A stretch of 64,000 nt of DNA from Rhizobium sp. N324 (GTDB lineage: Bacteria > Pseudomonadota > Alphaproteobacteria > Rhizobiales > Rhizobiaceae). Both the position numbers and the translations under genes were made by a program. The notes beneath the pieces were generated by a model. It made no database searches. It saw nothing but the letters and a program-made list of their open reading frames with translations, and was not told where the DNA came from. Below are positions 19,414 through 28,855 of this stretch, one piece after another. Position 1 is the stretch's first letter. Every line of letters starts with the position of its first letter. The stretch is taken from assembly GCF_001664485.1 (NCBI RefSeq), contig NZ_CP013630.1, forward strand, positions 1,987,001 to 2,051,000, read 5' to 3'.

Positions 19414-19923
19414 TTGATCCACATTCGCAATGCCCGCGACGGTGAAGCGGAGCTGTTGAGCGAGATCGGGCTGAGGGCCTGGCAAAAAGCGATGGCGTCG
19501 ATCGGCGAATCGGACGCGATGATCGATGCAGCCCGCAACGCCTTTCGCAACTTCGTGGAAAACGACTGGCTGACCATCACCGTCGTCGAGCAGAACGGCC
19601 AGGTCGCCGGCTGGGCAGCGCGCGAGGGATTGGACGAAACCATCTCGGATTTCTGGATCGATCCCGCCTTCATCGGCCAGGGGCTGGGCTCCGCCCTTCT
19701 CGAGCGGATCGAAAGGGAGATCGCCGGGCAGGGCCTGGAAAGGGCGGCGATGCAAACCCATTCCGGCAACAACGAGGCGATTGGCTTCTTCCGCAAGCAC
19801 GGCTACAGCATCCACTGGCTCTCGGTCGCCTATAATCCGAAGCTCGACCGCGACGTGCCCTCGGTCGGGCTGACGAAATCGCTGGTTTCGGACGGTGAGG
19901 GTGGATACGGGCAGGAATTCTGA
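19414..19923 (+). CDS. GNAT family N-acetyltransferase
   Basis: A 169-residue single GNAT domain. The acetyl-CoA motif is FIGQGLGSALLERIE (Q/R-x-x-G-x-G/A), preceded by SDFWIDPAF and followed by NNEAIGFFRKHGY. The start is taken as the TTG at 19414 because GGAGG lies 5 bp upstream and the product then begins with the usual IHIRNARDGE; earlier TTG and GTG codons lack correct spacing. Substrate unknown. It is divergent from the YjhX-like gene and ends 3 bp from DUF1294. Confidence 0.85.
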   Translation: MIHIRNARDGEAELLSEIGLRAWQKAMASIGESDAMIDAARNAFRNFVENDWLTITVVEQNGQVAGWAAREGLDETISDFWIDPAFIGQGLGSALLERIEREIAGQGLERAAMQTHSGNNEAIGFFRKHGYSIHWLSVAYNPKLDRDVPSVGLTKSLVSDGEGGYGQEF

Positions 19924-19926
19924 CGC

Positions 19927-20238
19927 TCAAAAATCCTGGAGAAGGAAAGCGCGCCATTCCAGCGCGAATATCAGCACCGCGGCCACTGCGCCGTGCAGGA
20001 TCAAGATCGCCGCCAGGGTCGACCGGAACGGCTCCTTTCTCGTTTTGTGCCGCAGCAACTGCTGTGCCGCCACCGCGCCGAGGCTGCCGCCGATCAGCGC
20101 AAGCGTCAGAAGCGTGCGCTCGCTGATCCGCCACCTGCCATCGCGCGCCGCCTGCTTGTCGAGAAAATAGATCGAGAAGACGAGGAGGTTCAGCGCCAGA
20201 AACGGTGCGGCCCATTTGGTGATATCGATCATCGTCAT
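19927..20238 (-). CDS. DUF1294 family membrane protein
   Basis: A 103-residue membrane protein with the DUF1294 signature: [20 protein letters not shown], then a helix [19 protein letters not shown], then a final hydrophobic segment [18 protein letters not shown]. The conserved RHKTRKEPF stretch lies in the loop. Three membrane segments are expected. Function unknown. It converges with the GNAT gene. Confidence 0.88.
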   Translation of the reverse strand: MTMIDITKWAAPFLALNLLVFSIYFLDKQAARDGRWRISERTLLTLALIGGSLGAVAAQQLLRHKTRKEPFRSTLAAILILHGAVAAVLIFALEWRAFLLQDF

Positions 20239-20386
20239 GCGGCAACTCTATCGCGCCTCGGTTAACCCAAGGCAAATGTCGCCGCCGGCCGTCAAACCGC
20301 GCCGCACGCCATGGCGAAAGCCTTGCACCGGCACGCCATTTCCTTTACCTCACCAGTGGAAAAGAACAGCCTGCAAAGAGTATCAG

Positions 20387-21889
20387 ATGACCCTTGTCGA
20401 CGTCCGCACGCCTGATCCGAAACGCTTCATCCCCGGCGCCACCGGCGACTGGGAAGTCATCGTCGGCATGGAAGTCCATGCCCAGGTGCTGTCGAATTCG
20501 AAGCTCTTCTCCGGCGCCTCGACGGAATTCGGCAAGCCGCAGAATTCGAACGTCTCGCTGGTCGATGCCGCCATGCCTGGCATGCTGCCTGTTATCAACG
20601 AGGAATGCGTCAAGCAGGCCGTGCGCACCGGCCTCGGCCTCAAAGCCCAGATTAACAAGCGCTCGCTCTTCGACCGCAAGAACTATTTCTATCCTGACCT
20701 GCCGCAGGGCTATCAGATTTCGCAGTTCAAGGATCCGATCGTTGGCGAGGGCAAAATCGTCATTTCGCTCGGGCCGGACCGCCAGGGCCAGTTCGAAGAT
20801 ATCGAGATCGGCATCGAGCGCCTGCACCTGGAGCAGGATGCCGGCAAGTCGCTGCATGACCAGCATGCGACCATGTCCTATGTCGATCTGAATCGTTCCG
20901 GCGTGGCGCTGATGGAGATCGTCTCCAAGCCTGATATGCGCTCGTCCGACGAGGCCAAGGCCTATATGACCAAGCTGCGTTCGATCGTGCGCTATCTCGG
21001 CACTTGCGACGGCAACATGGACGAAGGCTCGATGCGTGCCGACGTCAACGTCTCCGTGCGCCGCCCGGGCGAAGATTTCGGCACGCGTTGCGAGATCAAG
21101 AACGTCAACTCCATCCGCTTCATCGGCCAGGCGATCGAGTACGAAGCCCGCCGTCAGATCGGCATTCTGGAGGATGGCGGCAAGATCGATCAGGAGACGC
21201 GGCTCTTCGACCCGAACAAGGGCGAGACGCGCTCGATGCGCTCCAAGGAGGATGCGCACGATTATCGTTATTTCCCCGATCCGGACCTGCTGCCGCTTGA
21301 ATTCGACGATGCCTTCGTCACGGCGCTGGCGGCCGACCTGCCGGAATTGCCTGACGACAAGAAGGAGCGCTTCGTGCGCGAGCTCGGCCTGTCGATCTAC
21401 GACGCCTCGGTGCTCGTCTCCGAGAAGGCGATCGCCGATTATTTCGAGGCTGTCGCCGCCGGCCGCGACGGCAAGACGGCCGCCAACTGGGTGATCAATG
21501 ATCTGCTCGGCGCGCTGAACCGCACGGGCAAGGACATCGAGCAGACGCCGGTTTCACCGGCCCAGCTCGGCGCCATCATCGATCTGATCAAGGCTGGCAC
21601 CATCTCCGGCAAGATTGCCAAGGATCTCTTCGAGATCGTGCTGACCGAGGGCGGCGATCCCGCCGAGATCGTCGAAGCACGCGGCATGAAGCAGGTGACC
21701 GATACCGGCGCCATCGAAAAGGCCGTGGACGAGATCATTGCCGCCAATCCCGATCAGGTGGAGAAGGTCAAGGCGAAGCCGACGTTGGCCGCATGGTTTG
21801 TCGGCCAGGTGATGAAGGCGACTGGCGGCAAGGCCAATCCGCAGGCCGTGCAGGCGCTCGTCAAGGCGAAGCTCGGCATCGAGGAATAA
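20387..21889 (+). CDS. gatB: Asp-tRNA(Asn)/Glu-tRNA(Gln) amidotransferase subunit B
   Basis: The tRNA-binding and amidating subunit of GatCAB. The ATG at 20387 gives 500 residues starting [20 protein letters not shown]; the longer frame from 20216 has no family similarity. Signatures include [39 protein letters not shown] and the GatB/YqeY tail ending [16 protein letters not shown]. Encoding it apart from gatCA is an arrangement I associate with rhizobia. A GNAT gene follows 3 bp downstream, suggesting cotranscription. Confidence 0.97.
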   Translation: MTLVDVRTPDPKRFIPGATGDWEVIVGMEVHAQVLSNSKLFSGASTEFGKPQNSNVSLVDAAMPGMLPVINEECVKQAVRTGLGLKAQINKRSLFDRKNYFYPDLPQGYQISQFKDPIVGEGKIVISLGPDRQGQFEDIEIGIERLHLEQDAGKSLHDQHATMSYVDLNRSGVALMEIVSKPDMRSSDEAKAYMTKLRSIVRYLGTCDGNMDEGSMRADVNVSVRRPGEDFGTRCEIKNVNSIRFIGQAIEYEARRQIGILEDGGKIDQETRLFDPNKGETRSMRSKEDAHDYRYFPDPDLLPLEFDDAFVTALAADLPELPDDKKERFVRELGLSIYDASVLVSEKAIADYFEAVAAGRDGKTAANWVINDLLGALNRTGKDIEQTPVSPAQLGAIIDLIKAGTISGKIAKDLFEIVLTEGGDPAEIVEARGMKQVTDTGAIEKAVDEIIAANPDQVEKVKAKPTLAAWFVGQVMKATGGKANPQAVQALVKAKLGIEE

Positions 21890-21892
21890 GCG

Positions 21893-22396
21893 GTGTATTT
21901 CGTCCGCACTGCCGGCGAGCGCGACCTGGAGAAGGTCCGCTCCCTGCTGGTGGAGAGCTTTCACGCCACCTATGACGGCCTCCACGGCAGAGCAAAGGTC
22001 GACGAACTGACCGCGCAGCTCTTTTCGCCGGCGGCGCTAAAGGCGCGCCTGGCCCGCAAGGATGCCGAATTCCTCGTTGCCGACGACGGCCGCACTATCG
22101 GCGGCATGGGCTATGCGGCGATGTCGCAGGAACTGACGAAGACGGTCATGCTGCATCTTCTCTATATCGCTCCGGCGCTGCAGCGCCAGGGCATCGGCCG
22201 CGATCTCTTCGCCGAACTCGAAACCTGCTTTCCGGATGCGGAGATCATGCGTCTCGAAGTCGAGCCGCAGAACGCAGCCGCGATCGCCTTCTATCATGCG
22301 CACGGTTTCACCGAGGTCGGCCGCAACGAAAATAGCGGGGTCGGGCAATCCGGCATTCCGGCGCTGATCTTCGAAAAACCGCTCGAAGGGCATTAG
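21893..22396 (+). CDS. GNAT family N-acetyltransferase
   Basis: A 167-residue GNAT protein beginning at a GTG only 3 bp after the gatB stop, with GAGGA in the gatB end serving as ribosome-binding site. The acetyl-CoA motif LQRQGIGRDLFAELE is near residue 100, and motif B is NAAAIAFYHAHGFTEVGR. The pattern LVESFHATYDGLHGRAKVDEL at the N-terminus is common in this subgroup. It is probably co-expressed with gatB; the substrate is unknown. Confidence 0.88.
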   Translation: MYFVRTAGERDLEKVRSLLVESFHATYDGLHGRAKVDELTAQLFSPAALKARLARKDAEFLVADDGRTIGGMGYAAMSQELTKTVMLHLLYIAPALQRQGIGRDLFAELETCFPDAEIMRLEVEPQNAAAIAFYHAHGFTEVGRNENSGVGQSGIPALIFEKPLEGH

Positions 22397-22400
22397 GTCT

Positions 22401-22620
22401 ATGGCGGCCGCCTTGCTCGAGATCGTGACAGACGCGGGCCGACATGCGCGGGCAGGGGATCGGCGCTGGAATGATCGAGTTCGCCATTGCCGAGGCAAAA
22501 GGCCGCGGTATGAAGCGGGTAGCGTTGACCTCGAATGCGATCCGCAGGGATGCCCATCGCTTCGATGAAAGACTGGGTGTCACGTCCTCGCATCCGGGCT
22601 TCAAGATGGCTTTGAAATGA
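22401..22620 (+). pseudogene. relic of a second GNAT acetyltransferase gene
   Basis: No full gene is present, but the frame ending at TGA 22618-22620 reads DMRGQGIGAGMIEFAIAEAK, KRVALTSNAIRRDAHRF and LGVTSSHPGF, a clear C-terminal half of a GNAT domain including the acetyl-CoA loop. The preceding piece LLEIVTDAG, expected just before it, is in a different frame, so at least one frameshift and loss of the N-terminal half have occurred. Confidence 0.75.
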
Positions 22621-22723
22621 CCTTTGGCTGTGGTGGAATCGCTGGACAATTCGGCTTGGCGACGGCATAAGCGAGGAAACGAATTCTGGTTTGGCCCGCA
22701 TCTGGCGGGCGCAAGGAAAAGAC

Positions 22724-23122
22724 ATGTGGAATCTTCTGGTTCAGACCTTTACCTGGTGGAACAGTCAGACGATGGGCACGCGTTTTGCGACCTGGCGTTT
22801 CGGCAAGCGCGTCGGCGAGGATGAATTCGGCAACGTCTATTATGAAGGCGGCATGACTTCCTACGGTCTGCCGAAGCGCTGGGTGATCTACAAGGGCTAT
22901 GCCGATGCCTCCGCCATTCCGCCGGGCTGGCATGGCTGGATGCATCATCGCACCGATGTTCCGCCCTCCAAGGAAAACTACGTCGCCAAGGAATGGCAGA
23001 AGGCGCACCGCCCCAACTTCACCGGGTCTCCGCAGGCCTACCGTCCGCCGGGCTCCCTCGCCGTTCCGGGCGAGCGTCCGCGTGTCACCGGCGATTACGA
23101 CGCCTGGACGCCGGGCAACTGA
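22724..23122 (+). CDS. NADH:ubiquinone oxidoreductase accessory subunit NDUFA12
   Basis: A 132-residue homologue of the B17.2/NDUFA12 accessory subunit of respiratory complex I, present in alphaproteobacteria and mitochondria. Typical text is TRFATWRFGKRVGEDEFGN, YYEGG, RRWVIYKG-like KRWVIYKGYADASAIPPGW and HGWMHHRTDVPPSKENY. The ATG at 22724 follows AAGGAAAAG and is preferred to the frame start at 22691. It is distant from any nuo cluster in this window, as is usual for this subunit. Confidence 0.93.
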   Translation: MWNLLVQTFTWWNSQTMGTRFATWRFGKRVGEDEFGNVYYEGGMTSYGLPKRWVIYKGYADASAIPPGWHGWMHHRTDVPPSKENYVAKEWQKAHRPNFTGSPQAYRPPGSLAVPGERPRVTGDYDAWTPGN

Positions 23123-23236
23123 GACGGCCCGACCGGGAAATCCAAAACCCGGCTTTTGGCCACAATTGACCTTTACCCGCAGGTTGGCCGCGCTTGACCG
23201 CGGCCGTGAACGAAGAATGTCTGGAGACGGGTACAC

Positions 23237-23677
23237 ATGAAGCTCTTCACGCGGAACATGGCGCTGCGTGCCGCCGGGGCGCTGCTGGCGCTCTCGGCCC
23301 TGCTTCCGCCGGTTGCGGCAAATGCCGCACGCATCGAAAATCCGGTAGCTGTGTTCTCCGGCCTCGACAAGATCACCGGCCGCATCACCACATTCGACGT
23401 CTATGTCAACGAGACGGTGCAGTTCGGCGCGCTGCAGGTGACGCCGAAGGCCTGTTATTCGCGCGACCAGGCCGAAGCGCAGAAGATCGACGGTTTCGTC
23501 GAGGTCGATGAGATCACTCTCGACCGCAAGATTCGCCGCATTTTCACGGGTTGGATGTTCGCCGCCAGCCCTGGCCTCAACGCCGTCGAGCATCCGATCT
23601 ACGACGTCTGGCTGAAGGACTGCAAGACGAGTTCGGACGTCCCGGCTCCCGACAGCACGAAGGCGACAGCGCGCTAA
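23237..23677 (+). CDS. DUF2155 domain secreted protein
   Basis: A 146-residue exported protein with an N-terminal signal peptide (ALRAAGALLALSALLPPVAA, cleavage after ANA). The mature part contains the DUF2155 pattern FSGLDKITGRITTFDVYVNE, KACYSRDQ and FTGWMFAASPGLNAVEHPIY, ending in DVWLKDC. Two conserved cysteines may form a disulfide. The family is typical of alphaproteobacteria and frequently follows the NDUFA12 gene, as here (114 bp). Function unknown; periplasmic location inferred. Confidence 0.9.
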   Translation: MKLFTRNMALRAAGALLALSALLPPVAANAARIENPVAVFSGLDKITGRITTFDVYVNETVQFGALQVTPKACYSRDQAEAQKIDGFVEVDEITLDRKIRRIFTGWMFAASPGLNAVEHPIYDVWLKDCKTSSDVPAPDSTKATAR

Positions 23678-23730
23678 AGCACATCGCGATCTTTCAGATT
23701 CGCTCCTTGCGCTTTAGCTCTTTGTTTCAC

Positions 23731-23778
23731 GCATGTCGTCGCGGCAAAGGCGCTTCGCGCTTTGCCGCAACGACATGC
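23731..23778. repeat. RIME-like palindromic repeat
   Basis: Arms gcatgtcg (23731-23738) and cgacatgc (23771-23778) enclose an internal palindrome rich in GCG. The same arms and similar core occur at 7391-7460, showing a dispersed repeat. It lies between convergent DUF2155 and DUF2167 genes. Confidence 0.7.
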
Positions 23779-23798
23779 TTTAGCGCGCCGCGCAAGCC

Positions 23799-24743
23799 TT
23801 ATGCGGTGGGTGTCTTGTTCCTCGTGAAAAGACCCTTGGCAAAGCGAAGCGCGCCGCCAGCCACGACGACGATGAGGATGCCGGCTTTTTTGAGGAAGAC
23901 GGCGGCAAGCGCCAGCAACCCAACTTTCGCGGCAATCTTGGCGCCGGCGCCTGCGGCGATCATTCCTGCCATGCCGTAGGCCGCGATCTTGTCGCCTTCG
24001 ACATAGTCGGTATAGGCCATTCCCGTGTCGAACTGCACGAGCGTCGTGACGGTCGGAATGACCGCCTCGATCTCCTTCAACTGATTCAGGCCGGCAACGA
24101 AGTCGAACTCAAATACGCCCTGGCGGCCGAGGGTCCGCACGGAATAGTTCAGGGTGTGCGGCGCTCGCATGTCATCGCCGAACAACAGATCGCGCGCCCA
24201 GTGCATCGCATGCGCGGATTTGTCGTAATGCGGCGTCGAGGCCCACCCGATAAGCGTGATCTTTTGAAAACCCTGCTTCTCGCGCTCGACGTTGTTTTCC
24301 CGGATGGAATTTTTGATGTTCTGCAGCAGTTCGTCGTAATTGGTCGTCGCGGCATCGGCGTCGGAGACATAGCCGTCGGCGCTGTATTGCACGACGGAAC
24401 CCCAGGCCTCGATATCGGTCGGCGCGTATTTGGCCGGGAAGATCATCCCCATCGTTCCCTCCGCCGCCTGCGGGGGATTTCCCCAGATGTCGACGAGCAC
24501 CGTCTTCGTGTCGGCGGGATTGAGATAATAGAAGCCTTGCGGCACGTTCAGCGTCGCCTTTGCCTCAGGCAGCTTGATTGCCCCCTGCTGAAAATCGAGC
24601 TTCTCCAGTAACGGCTTTTCCGCTTCGGAAAAATCGGTCCTGTTCGGAAACATCTCCTGGTAAGGTCGCGCGCCGGCCTGGCCTGTGAACAAGGCGAAAA
24701 GGATCGCCGCCGCAAAATATCGTCTCAAAATTCTATCCCCCAT
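23799..24743 (-). CDS. DUF2167 domain membrane protein
   Basis: A 314-residue protein with a signal peptide (FAAAILFALFTGQAGA), a large periplasmic domain and C-terminal hydrophobic segments (GMAGMIAAGAGAKIAAKVGL then KKAGILIVVVAGGALRF). DUF2167 text includes GFYYLNPADTKTVLVDIWGN, GMIFPAKYAP and IGWASTPHYDKSAHAMHWAR. Members are widespread in Gram-negative bacteria without a defined function. Monocistronic by position. Confidence 0.9.
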   Translation of the reverse strand: MGDRILRRYFAAAILFALFTGQAGARPYQEMFPNRTDFSEAEKPLLEKLDFQQGAIKLPEAKATLNVPQGFYYLNPADTKTVLVDIWGNPPQAAEGTMGMIFPAKYAPTDIEAWGSVVQYSADGYVSDADAATTNYDELLQNIKNSIRENNVEREKQGFQKITLIGWASTPHYDKSAHAMHWARDLLFGDDMRAPHTLNYSVRTLGRQGVFEFDFVAGLNQLKEIEAVIPTVTTLVQFDTGMAYTDYVEGDKIAAYGMAGMIAAGAGAKIAAKVGLLALAAVFLKKAGILIVVVAGGALRFAKGLFTRNKTPTA

Positions 24744-24805
24744 TGCATTTTCCGAAACCTACTCAAATCGGCTCGAAAATCAACGCAGGGCTGAAACGAT
24801 TCTGC

Positions 24806-25420
24806 TTAAAACTTCAGGTGTGGCGATTCCATCGCGGCTTCAAGCAACACACCATAATCGGCTTTCGCAACGTCGATCGCGCCGAACGTCTTCAGGTGCT
24901 CGGTGGTGAATTGTGTATCGAGCAGCGTGAAGCCTCTTTCCCGCAGTCGCTCGACCAGATGCACGAGGCAGATCTTCGAGGCATCCGTCCGGCGTGAGAA
25001 CATGCTTTCGCCGAAGAAGGCTGAGCCGAGCGAGACGCCGTAGAGGCCGCCGACCAACTCATCGCCGTCCCAGGCTTCGACGGTATGGGCATGGCCCATG
25101 TCGAACAGCGTCGAGTAGAGAGATCTGATCGTCTTGTTGATCCAGGTGCTCGGGCGCCCGGATGTCTCCTCCGCGCAGGCCGCAATTACCTGGTCGAAAG
25201 CGTGATCGAAACGGATCTCGAAGGGATTCCTGCGCACCGTCTTGGCAAGGCTCTTCGACACGTGGAAATGGTCGAACGGCAGTACGCCGCGCAGTTCCGG
25301 TTCGACCCAGAAAATCTCCGGGTCGTCGGCAGATTCGGCCATCGGGAAAAGGCCGATGGAATAGGCGCGCAGGAGGATTTCAGGGGTAATGCCTGGTGAC
25401 TTCCTGCGCGATCCTGCCAT
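24806..25420 (-). CDS. aat: leucyl/phenylalanyl-tRNA--protein transferase
   Basis: Adds Leu or Phe to N-terminal Arg or Lys of proteins, marking them for ClpAP through the N-end rule. The 204 residues contain the family text [60 protein letters not shown], and [20 protein letters not shown]. It is the last gene of a minus-strand run with accC, whose stop lies 8 bp upstream. Confidence 0.96.
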   Translation of the reverse strand: MAGSRRKSPGITPEILLRAYSIGLFPMAESADDPEIFWVEPELRGVLPFDHFHVSKSLAKTVRRNPFEIRFDHAFDQVIAACAEETSGRPSTWINKTIRSLYSTLFDMGHAHTVEAWDGDELVGGLYGVSLGSAFFGESMFSRRTDASKICLVHLVERLRERGFTLLDTQFTTEHLKTFGAIDVAKADYGVLLEAAMESPHLKF

Positions 25421-25427
25421 TCCTGCC

Positions 25428-26777
25428 CTATGCCGCCGGTGTGTTGGCGAGGTAGTGTTCCAGCCAGTGGATGTCGTAATCGCCGTTGGCGATATCCTGG
25501 TTGGAGACGAGATCCTGGAACAGCGGCAGCGTCGTATTGATGCCGTCGACGACGAATTCGTCGAGTGCCCGGCGCAGCCGCATCATGCATTCGACGCGGG
25601 TACGGCCGTGCACGATCAGCTTGCCGATGAGGCTGTCGTAATAGGGCGGGATCTTGTAGCCCTGATAGGCGCCGGAATCGATGCGCACGCCGAGACCGCC
25701 AGGCGCGTGGAAATGCGTGATCGTGCCGGGCGAGGGCACGAAGGTGCGCGCGTGCTCGGCATTGATGCGGCATTCGATGGCGTGACCGGAAAAATGCACC
25801 TCGTCCTGCGTCACCGAAAGACCGCCGCCGGAGGCGACGCGGATCTGCTCGTGCACGAGGTCGATGCCGGTGATGGCTTCGGTGATCGGATGCTCCACCT
25901 GCAGGCGGGTGTTCATTTCGATAAAATAGAACTCGCCATTCTCGTAGAGGAATTCGATCGTGCCGGCGCCGCGATATTTCAGCTTCTTCATGGCGTCGGC
26001 GCAGACCTGGCCGATCTTCATGCGCTGCTCGACGTTGAGCGCCGGCGAATTCGCCTCTTCCCAGACCTTCTGGTGGCGGCGCTGCAGCGAGCAGTCGCGT
26101 TCGCCGAGATGGATGGCATTGCCTTCGCCGTCGCCGAACACCTGAATTTCGATATGGCGCGGCTTGCCGAGATATTTTTCCATATAGACGGCATCGTTGC
26201 CGAAGGCGGCTGCCGCTTCGGTACGCGCCGTCGACCAGGCCTCGATCAGGTCGGCCTCGCTCTTGGCGACCTTCATGCCGCGTCCGCCGCCGCCGGCCGT
26301 TGCCTTGATCAGCACCGGATAGCCGATTTCGGCCGCCGTCTTCAGCGCATCCTCTTCGGTTTTGACTTCGCCGTCCGAGCCCGGAACGACGGGAATGCCG
26401 AGTTCCAGCGCCGTGGTCTTGGCGGTGATCTTGTCGCCCATAATGCGGATATGGTCAGCCGTCGGCCCGATGAAGGTGATACCGTGGGCTTCGAGAATAT
26501 CGGCGAACTTGGCGTTCTCCGACAGAAAGCCGTAGCCCGGATGCACGGCATCGGCGCCGGTGATCTCGCAGGCGGCGACGATCTGATGGATATTGAGGTA
26601 GCTCTCGCGTGAGGAGGGCGGACCGATGCAGACGCTTTCGTCGGCAAGCCGCACATGCATGGCATCGGCGTCGGCGGTGGAATGAACCACGACGCAGGCG
26701 ATGCCGAGCTCCTTGCAGGCTCGAAGCACGCGAAGGGCGATTTCCCCGCGATTGGCGATGAGGATTTTCGAAATCAT
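25428..26777 (-). CDS. accC: acetyl-CoA carboxylase biotin carboxylase subunit
   Basis: Carboxylates biotin on AccB with ATP and bicarbonate, the first step of fatty acid synthesis. Starting at the ATG at 26777 gives 449 residues beginning [17 protein letters not shown], the normal AccC length; upstream ATGs would add a nonconserved leader. The ATP-grasp glycine loop is [13 protein letters not shown] at about residue 160, with [16 protein letters not shown] following. accB lies just upstream, separated by 10 bp. Confidence 0.97.
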   Translation of the reverse strand: MISKILIANRGEIALRVLRACKELGIACVVVHSTADADAMHVRLADESVCIGPPSSRESYLNIHQIVAACEITGADAVHPGYGFLSENAKFADILEAHGITFIGPTADHIRIMGDKITAKTTALELGIPVVPGSDGEVKTEEDALKTAAEIGYPVLIKATAGGGGRGMKVAKSEADLIEAWSTARTEAAAAFGNDAVYMEKYLGKPRHIEIQVFGDGEGNAIHLGERDCSLQRRHQKVWEEANSPALNVEQRMKIGQVCADAMKKLKYRGAGTIEFLYENGEFYFIEMNTRLQVEHPITEAITGIDLVHEQIRVASGGGLSVTQDEVHFSGHAIECRINAEHARTFVPSPGTITHFHAPGGLGVRIDSGAYQGYKIPPYYDSLIGKLIVHGRTRVECMMRLRRALDEFVVDGINTTLPLFQDLVSNQDIANGDYDIHWLEHYLANTPAA

Positions 26778-26787
26778 GGGCATGGGC

Positions 26788-27267
26788 CTATTCGATGACG
26801 ACGAGGGCTTGGCCGTATTCGACGGGATGTCCGTCATCGACGAGGATCTCGGTCACCTTGCCCGACTTCGGCGAGGGGATCTGGTTCATCGTCTTCATCG
26901 CTTCGATGATGATCAGCGTCTGGCCTTCCTTGACGGTCGCGCCGACTTCGATGAACGCACGCGCGCCCGGCGCCGGCGCCATATAGACGGTGCCGACCAT
27001 CGGTGCACTGACGACATTCGCCGGGTTGCGGGCGGGAGCTGCGGCCGGTGCAGCGCCTGCTGTTGCTGCTGTTGGAGCGGCGGCTGCGGGTGCGGCATAG
27101 GCCGGCGCTGCGATCGGCGCCTGGACATATTGCTGGGTGCCGGCGCGCGAGACGCGGATGCGCAGGTCGTCCTGCTCGACCTCGATCTCCGTCAGATCGG
27201 TCTCGTTGAGGATATTGGCGAGATCGCGGATCAGTGCCTGATCGATACCCGATTTCTTTTCAACCAT
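26788..27267 (-). CDS. accB: acetyl-CoA carboxylase biotin carboxyl carrier protein
   Basis: The 159-residue carrier has an N-terminal domain, an alanine- and proline-rich linker (about residues 50-85) and a C-terminal biotinyl domain. The biotinylated lysine is in [11 protein letters not shown], the alphaproteobacterial variant with Thr in place of the Met found in the E. coli motif. aroQ is immediately upstream and accC downstream, so aroQ-accB-accC-aat form a likely operon. Confidence 0.97.
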   Translation of the reverse strand: MVEKKSGIDQALIRDLANILNETDLTEIEVEQDDLRIRVSRAGTQQYVQAPIAAPAYAAPAAAAPTAATAGAAPAAAPARNPANVVSAPMVGTVYMAPAPGARAFIEVGATVKEGQTLIIIEAMKTMNQIPSPKSGKVTEILVDDGHPVEYGQALVVIE

Positions 27268-27287
27268 CGTGTTGCCCTGTCTTCTTC

Positions 27288-27725
27288 TTATGCCGTGATG
27301 TTCTTCAGCGCCTGCAGCGCCAGGATGTAGCTATGAGGCCCGAAGCCGCAGATCACGCCCTTGCATGCCGGGGCGATCATCGACTTGTGGCGGAATTCTT
27401 CCCGTGCATGGACGTTGGATATGTGGAGCTCGATGACGGGAATTGATATAGCGCGGATCGCATCATGCAGCGCGACCGATGCATGCGTGTAGGCGCCTGC
27501 ATTGATGGCAACGCCGGCAGCCTTTTCGTCGGCCTCATGGAACCAGTCCACAAGCGCGCCTTCGTGATTGCTCTGGCGGAAATCGATATCGAAGCCGAGT
27601 TCGCGGCCGGCGGCCTTGCAGTCCGCCTCGATGTCCTTCAGCGTCTTGCCGCCATAAATGCCGGGCTCTCGTTTACCCAGCATGTTCAGGTTGGGGCCGT
27701 TCAGGACAAAAATCGTTTGCGTCAT
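27288..27725 (-). CDS. aroQ: type II 3-dehydroquinate dehydratase
   Basis: Third step of the shikimate pathway. The ATG at 27725 gives 145 residues beginning MTQTIFVLNGPNLNMLGKRE. The catalytic Tyr is in PGIYGG, followed by QSNHEGALVDWFHEA, NAGAYTHASVALHDAI and PVIELHISNVHAREEFRH, all type II signatures. The 20-bp gap to accB supports an operon; linkage of aroQ to accBC is common in proteobacteria. Confidence 0.96.
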   Translation of the reverse strand: MTQTIFVLNGPNLNMLGKREPGIYGGKTLKDIEADCKAAGRELGFDIDFRQSNHEGALVDWFHEADEKAAGVAINAGAYTHASVALHDAIRAISIPVIELHISNVHAREEFRHKSMIAPACKGVICGFGPHSYILALQALKNITA

Positions 27726-27886
27726 CGAATGTTCCGTAAAATGCACGACGGCAACCTATAGACTCCGCGACGGCTGAATGAAAGCCCTTACGGATTGGCC
27801 AGCAGGAATCGCGCCACATTTGTCCACATGGTTGAAACGCTTCGATTTTGGCGATTTGATGGGCAGCCGTCCGGCGGCTGGTCTGC

Positions 27887-28645
27887 TCAGCAGGCGGTCT
27901 TGCCGCAGCTGCGCATATTCTTGACCTTGGCTTCGAGATCGTCGAGCCCGACGGCGCCCGGCACCAGTTCGTTGCCGATCACATAGGACGGCGTGCCGCT
28001 GATGCCGAGACTGGAGGCGAGCTGGTAGGTCGCCTGCACGATGCCGTCATTCGGGCTCTTTGCCATTTCGGCGCGGATCTTGTCCTCGCTGACGCCGAGT
28101 GAGGCGGCAACCGCGATCGCCGTTTCGTCGGAAGCGCGGCCTTCGGTCCCGAGAAGGGCGACGTGGAAATCGGCATATTTCTCCGGCGCCAGCTTGCGGA
28201 AGGCGTCGGCCACCTTGTGGGCGGCGACCGAATCCGGGCCGAGGATCGGAAATTCCTTCAGCACGAATCGGACATTCTTATCCTTCTTCAGCATTGCCTG
28301 CATGTCGGGAAGCGCGTGACGGCAGTAGCTGCAATTATAATCGAAGAATTCGACGACGGTGACGTCGCCCTTGGGATTGCCGAGCGTGACGTCGTTCTTC
28401 GAATCGAAGATGTCGGCGGTGTTCTCTTCGATCGCCATATTGGCCTTCACCAGCCGCTGGGCTTCCTGCTTCTTCTGCAAGGCATCCTGGACATCGAGCA
28501 TGATCTCGGGATTTTCGATCAGGTATTGCTTGATGAATTCGCCGAACTCCTTCTTCTGCTGGTCGTCGAGCGCGGCTGCCGGAAACGGAAGGGCAATCGA
28601 TGCGGCAAGCGCCAGTGCGGTGAAGGTTTTCGGAAGAAAGGCCAT
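27887..28645 (-). CDS. DsbA family thiol oxidoreductase (periplasmic)
   Basis: A 252-residue exported protein: signal peptide (TALALAASIALPFPAAA), a helical N-terminal extension of about 80 residues resembling the DUF1815-like dimerisation region of ScsC/DsbG-type proteins, then a thioredoxin fold with the redox motif CSYC (FFDYNCSYCRHALPDM) near residue 106. The cis-proline is in GISGTPSYVIGN. Two further cysteines lie in the last residues (CGKTAC). The role is probably disulfide formation or isomerisation in the periplasm. Confidence 0.88.
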   Translation of the reverse strand: MAFLPKTFTALALAASIALPFPAAALDDQQKKEFGEFIKQYLIENPEIMLDVQDALQKKQEAQRLVKANMAIEENTADIFDSKNDVTLGNPKGDVTVVEFFDYNCSYCRHALPDMQAMLKKDKNVRFVLKEFPILGPDSVAAHKVADAFRKLAPEKYADFHVALLGTEGRASDETAIAVAASLGVSEDKIRAEMAKSPNDGIVQATYQLASSLGISGTPSYVIGNELVPGAVGLDDLEAKVKNMRSCGKTAC

Positions 28646-28855
28646 GATATCCTCGTCAACGGCGATGGGGTCGTCTCTTTATCGAGATGACCGTCGCCGG
28701 GTTAATGGACTTGAATGCGTCGCGTCAAGGTACGGCGCGTCGGGTTCTGCTCAAACAGGAATTTTCATCCCCGCGCGGCCCTCGCGGGATTGTGATGAGC
28801 CGATTATTGCGGCAATTGTCAGGCCGTCATTGCAGAAGCCGAGCGAGAAGCGATC

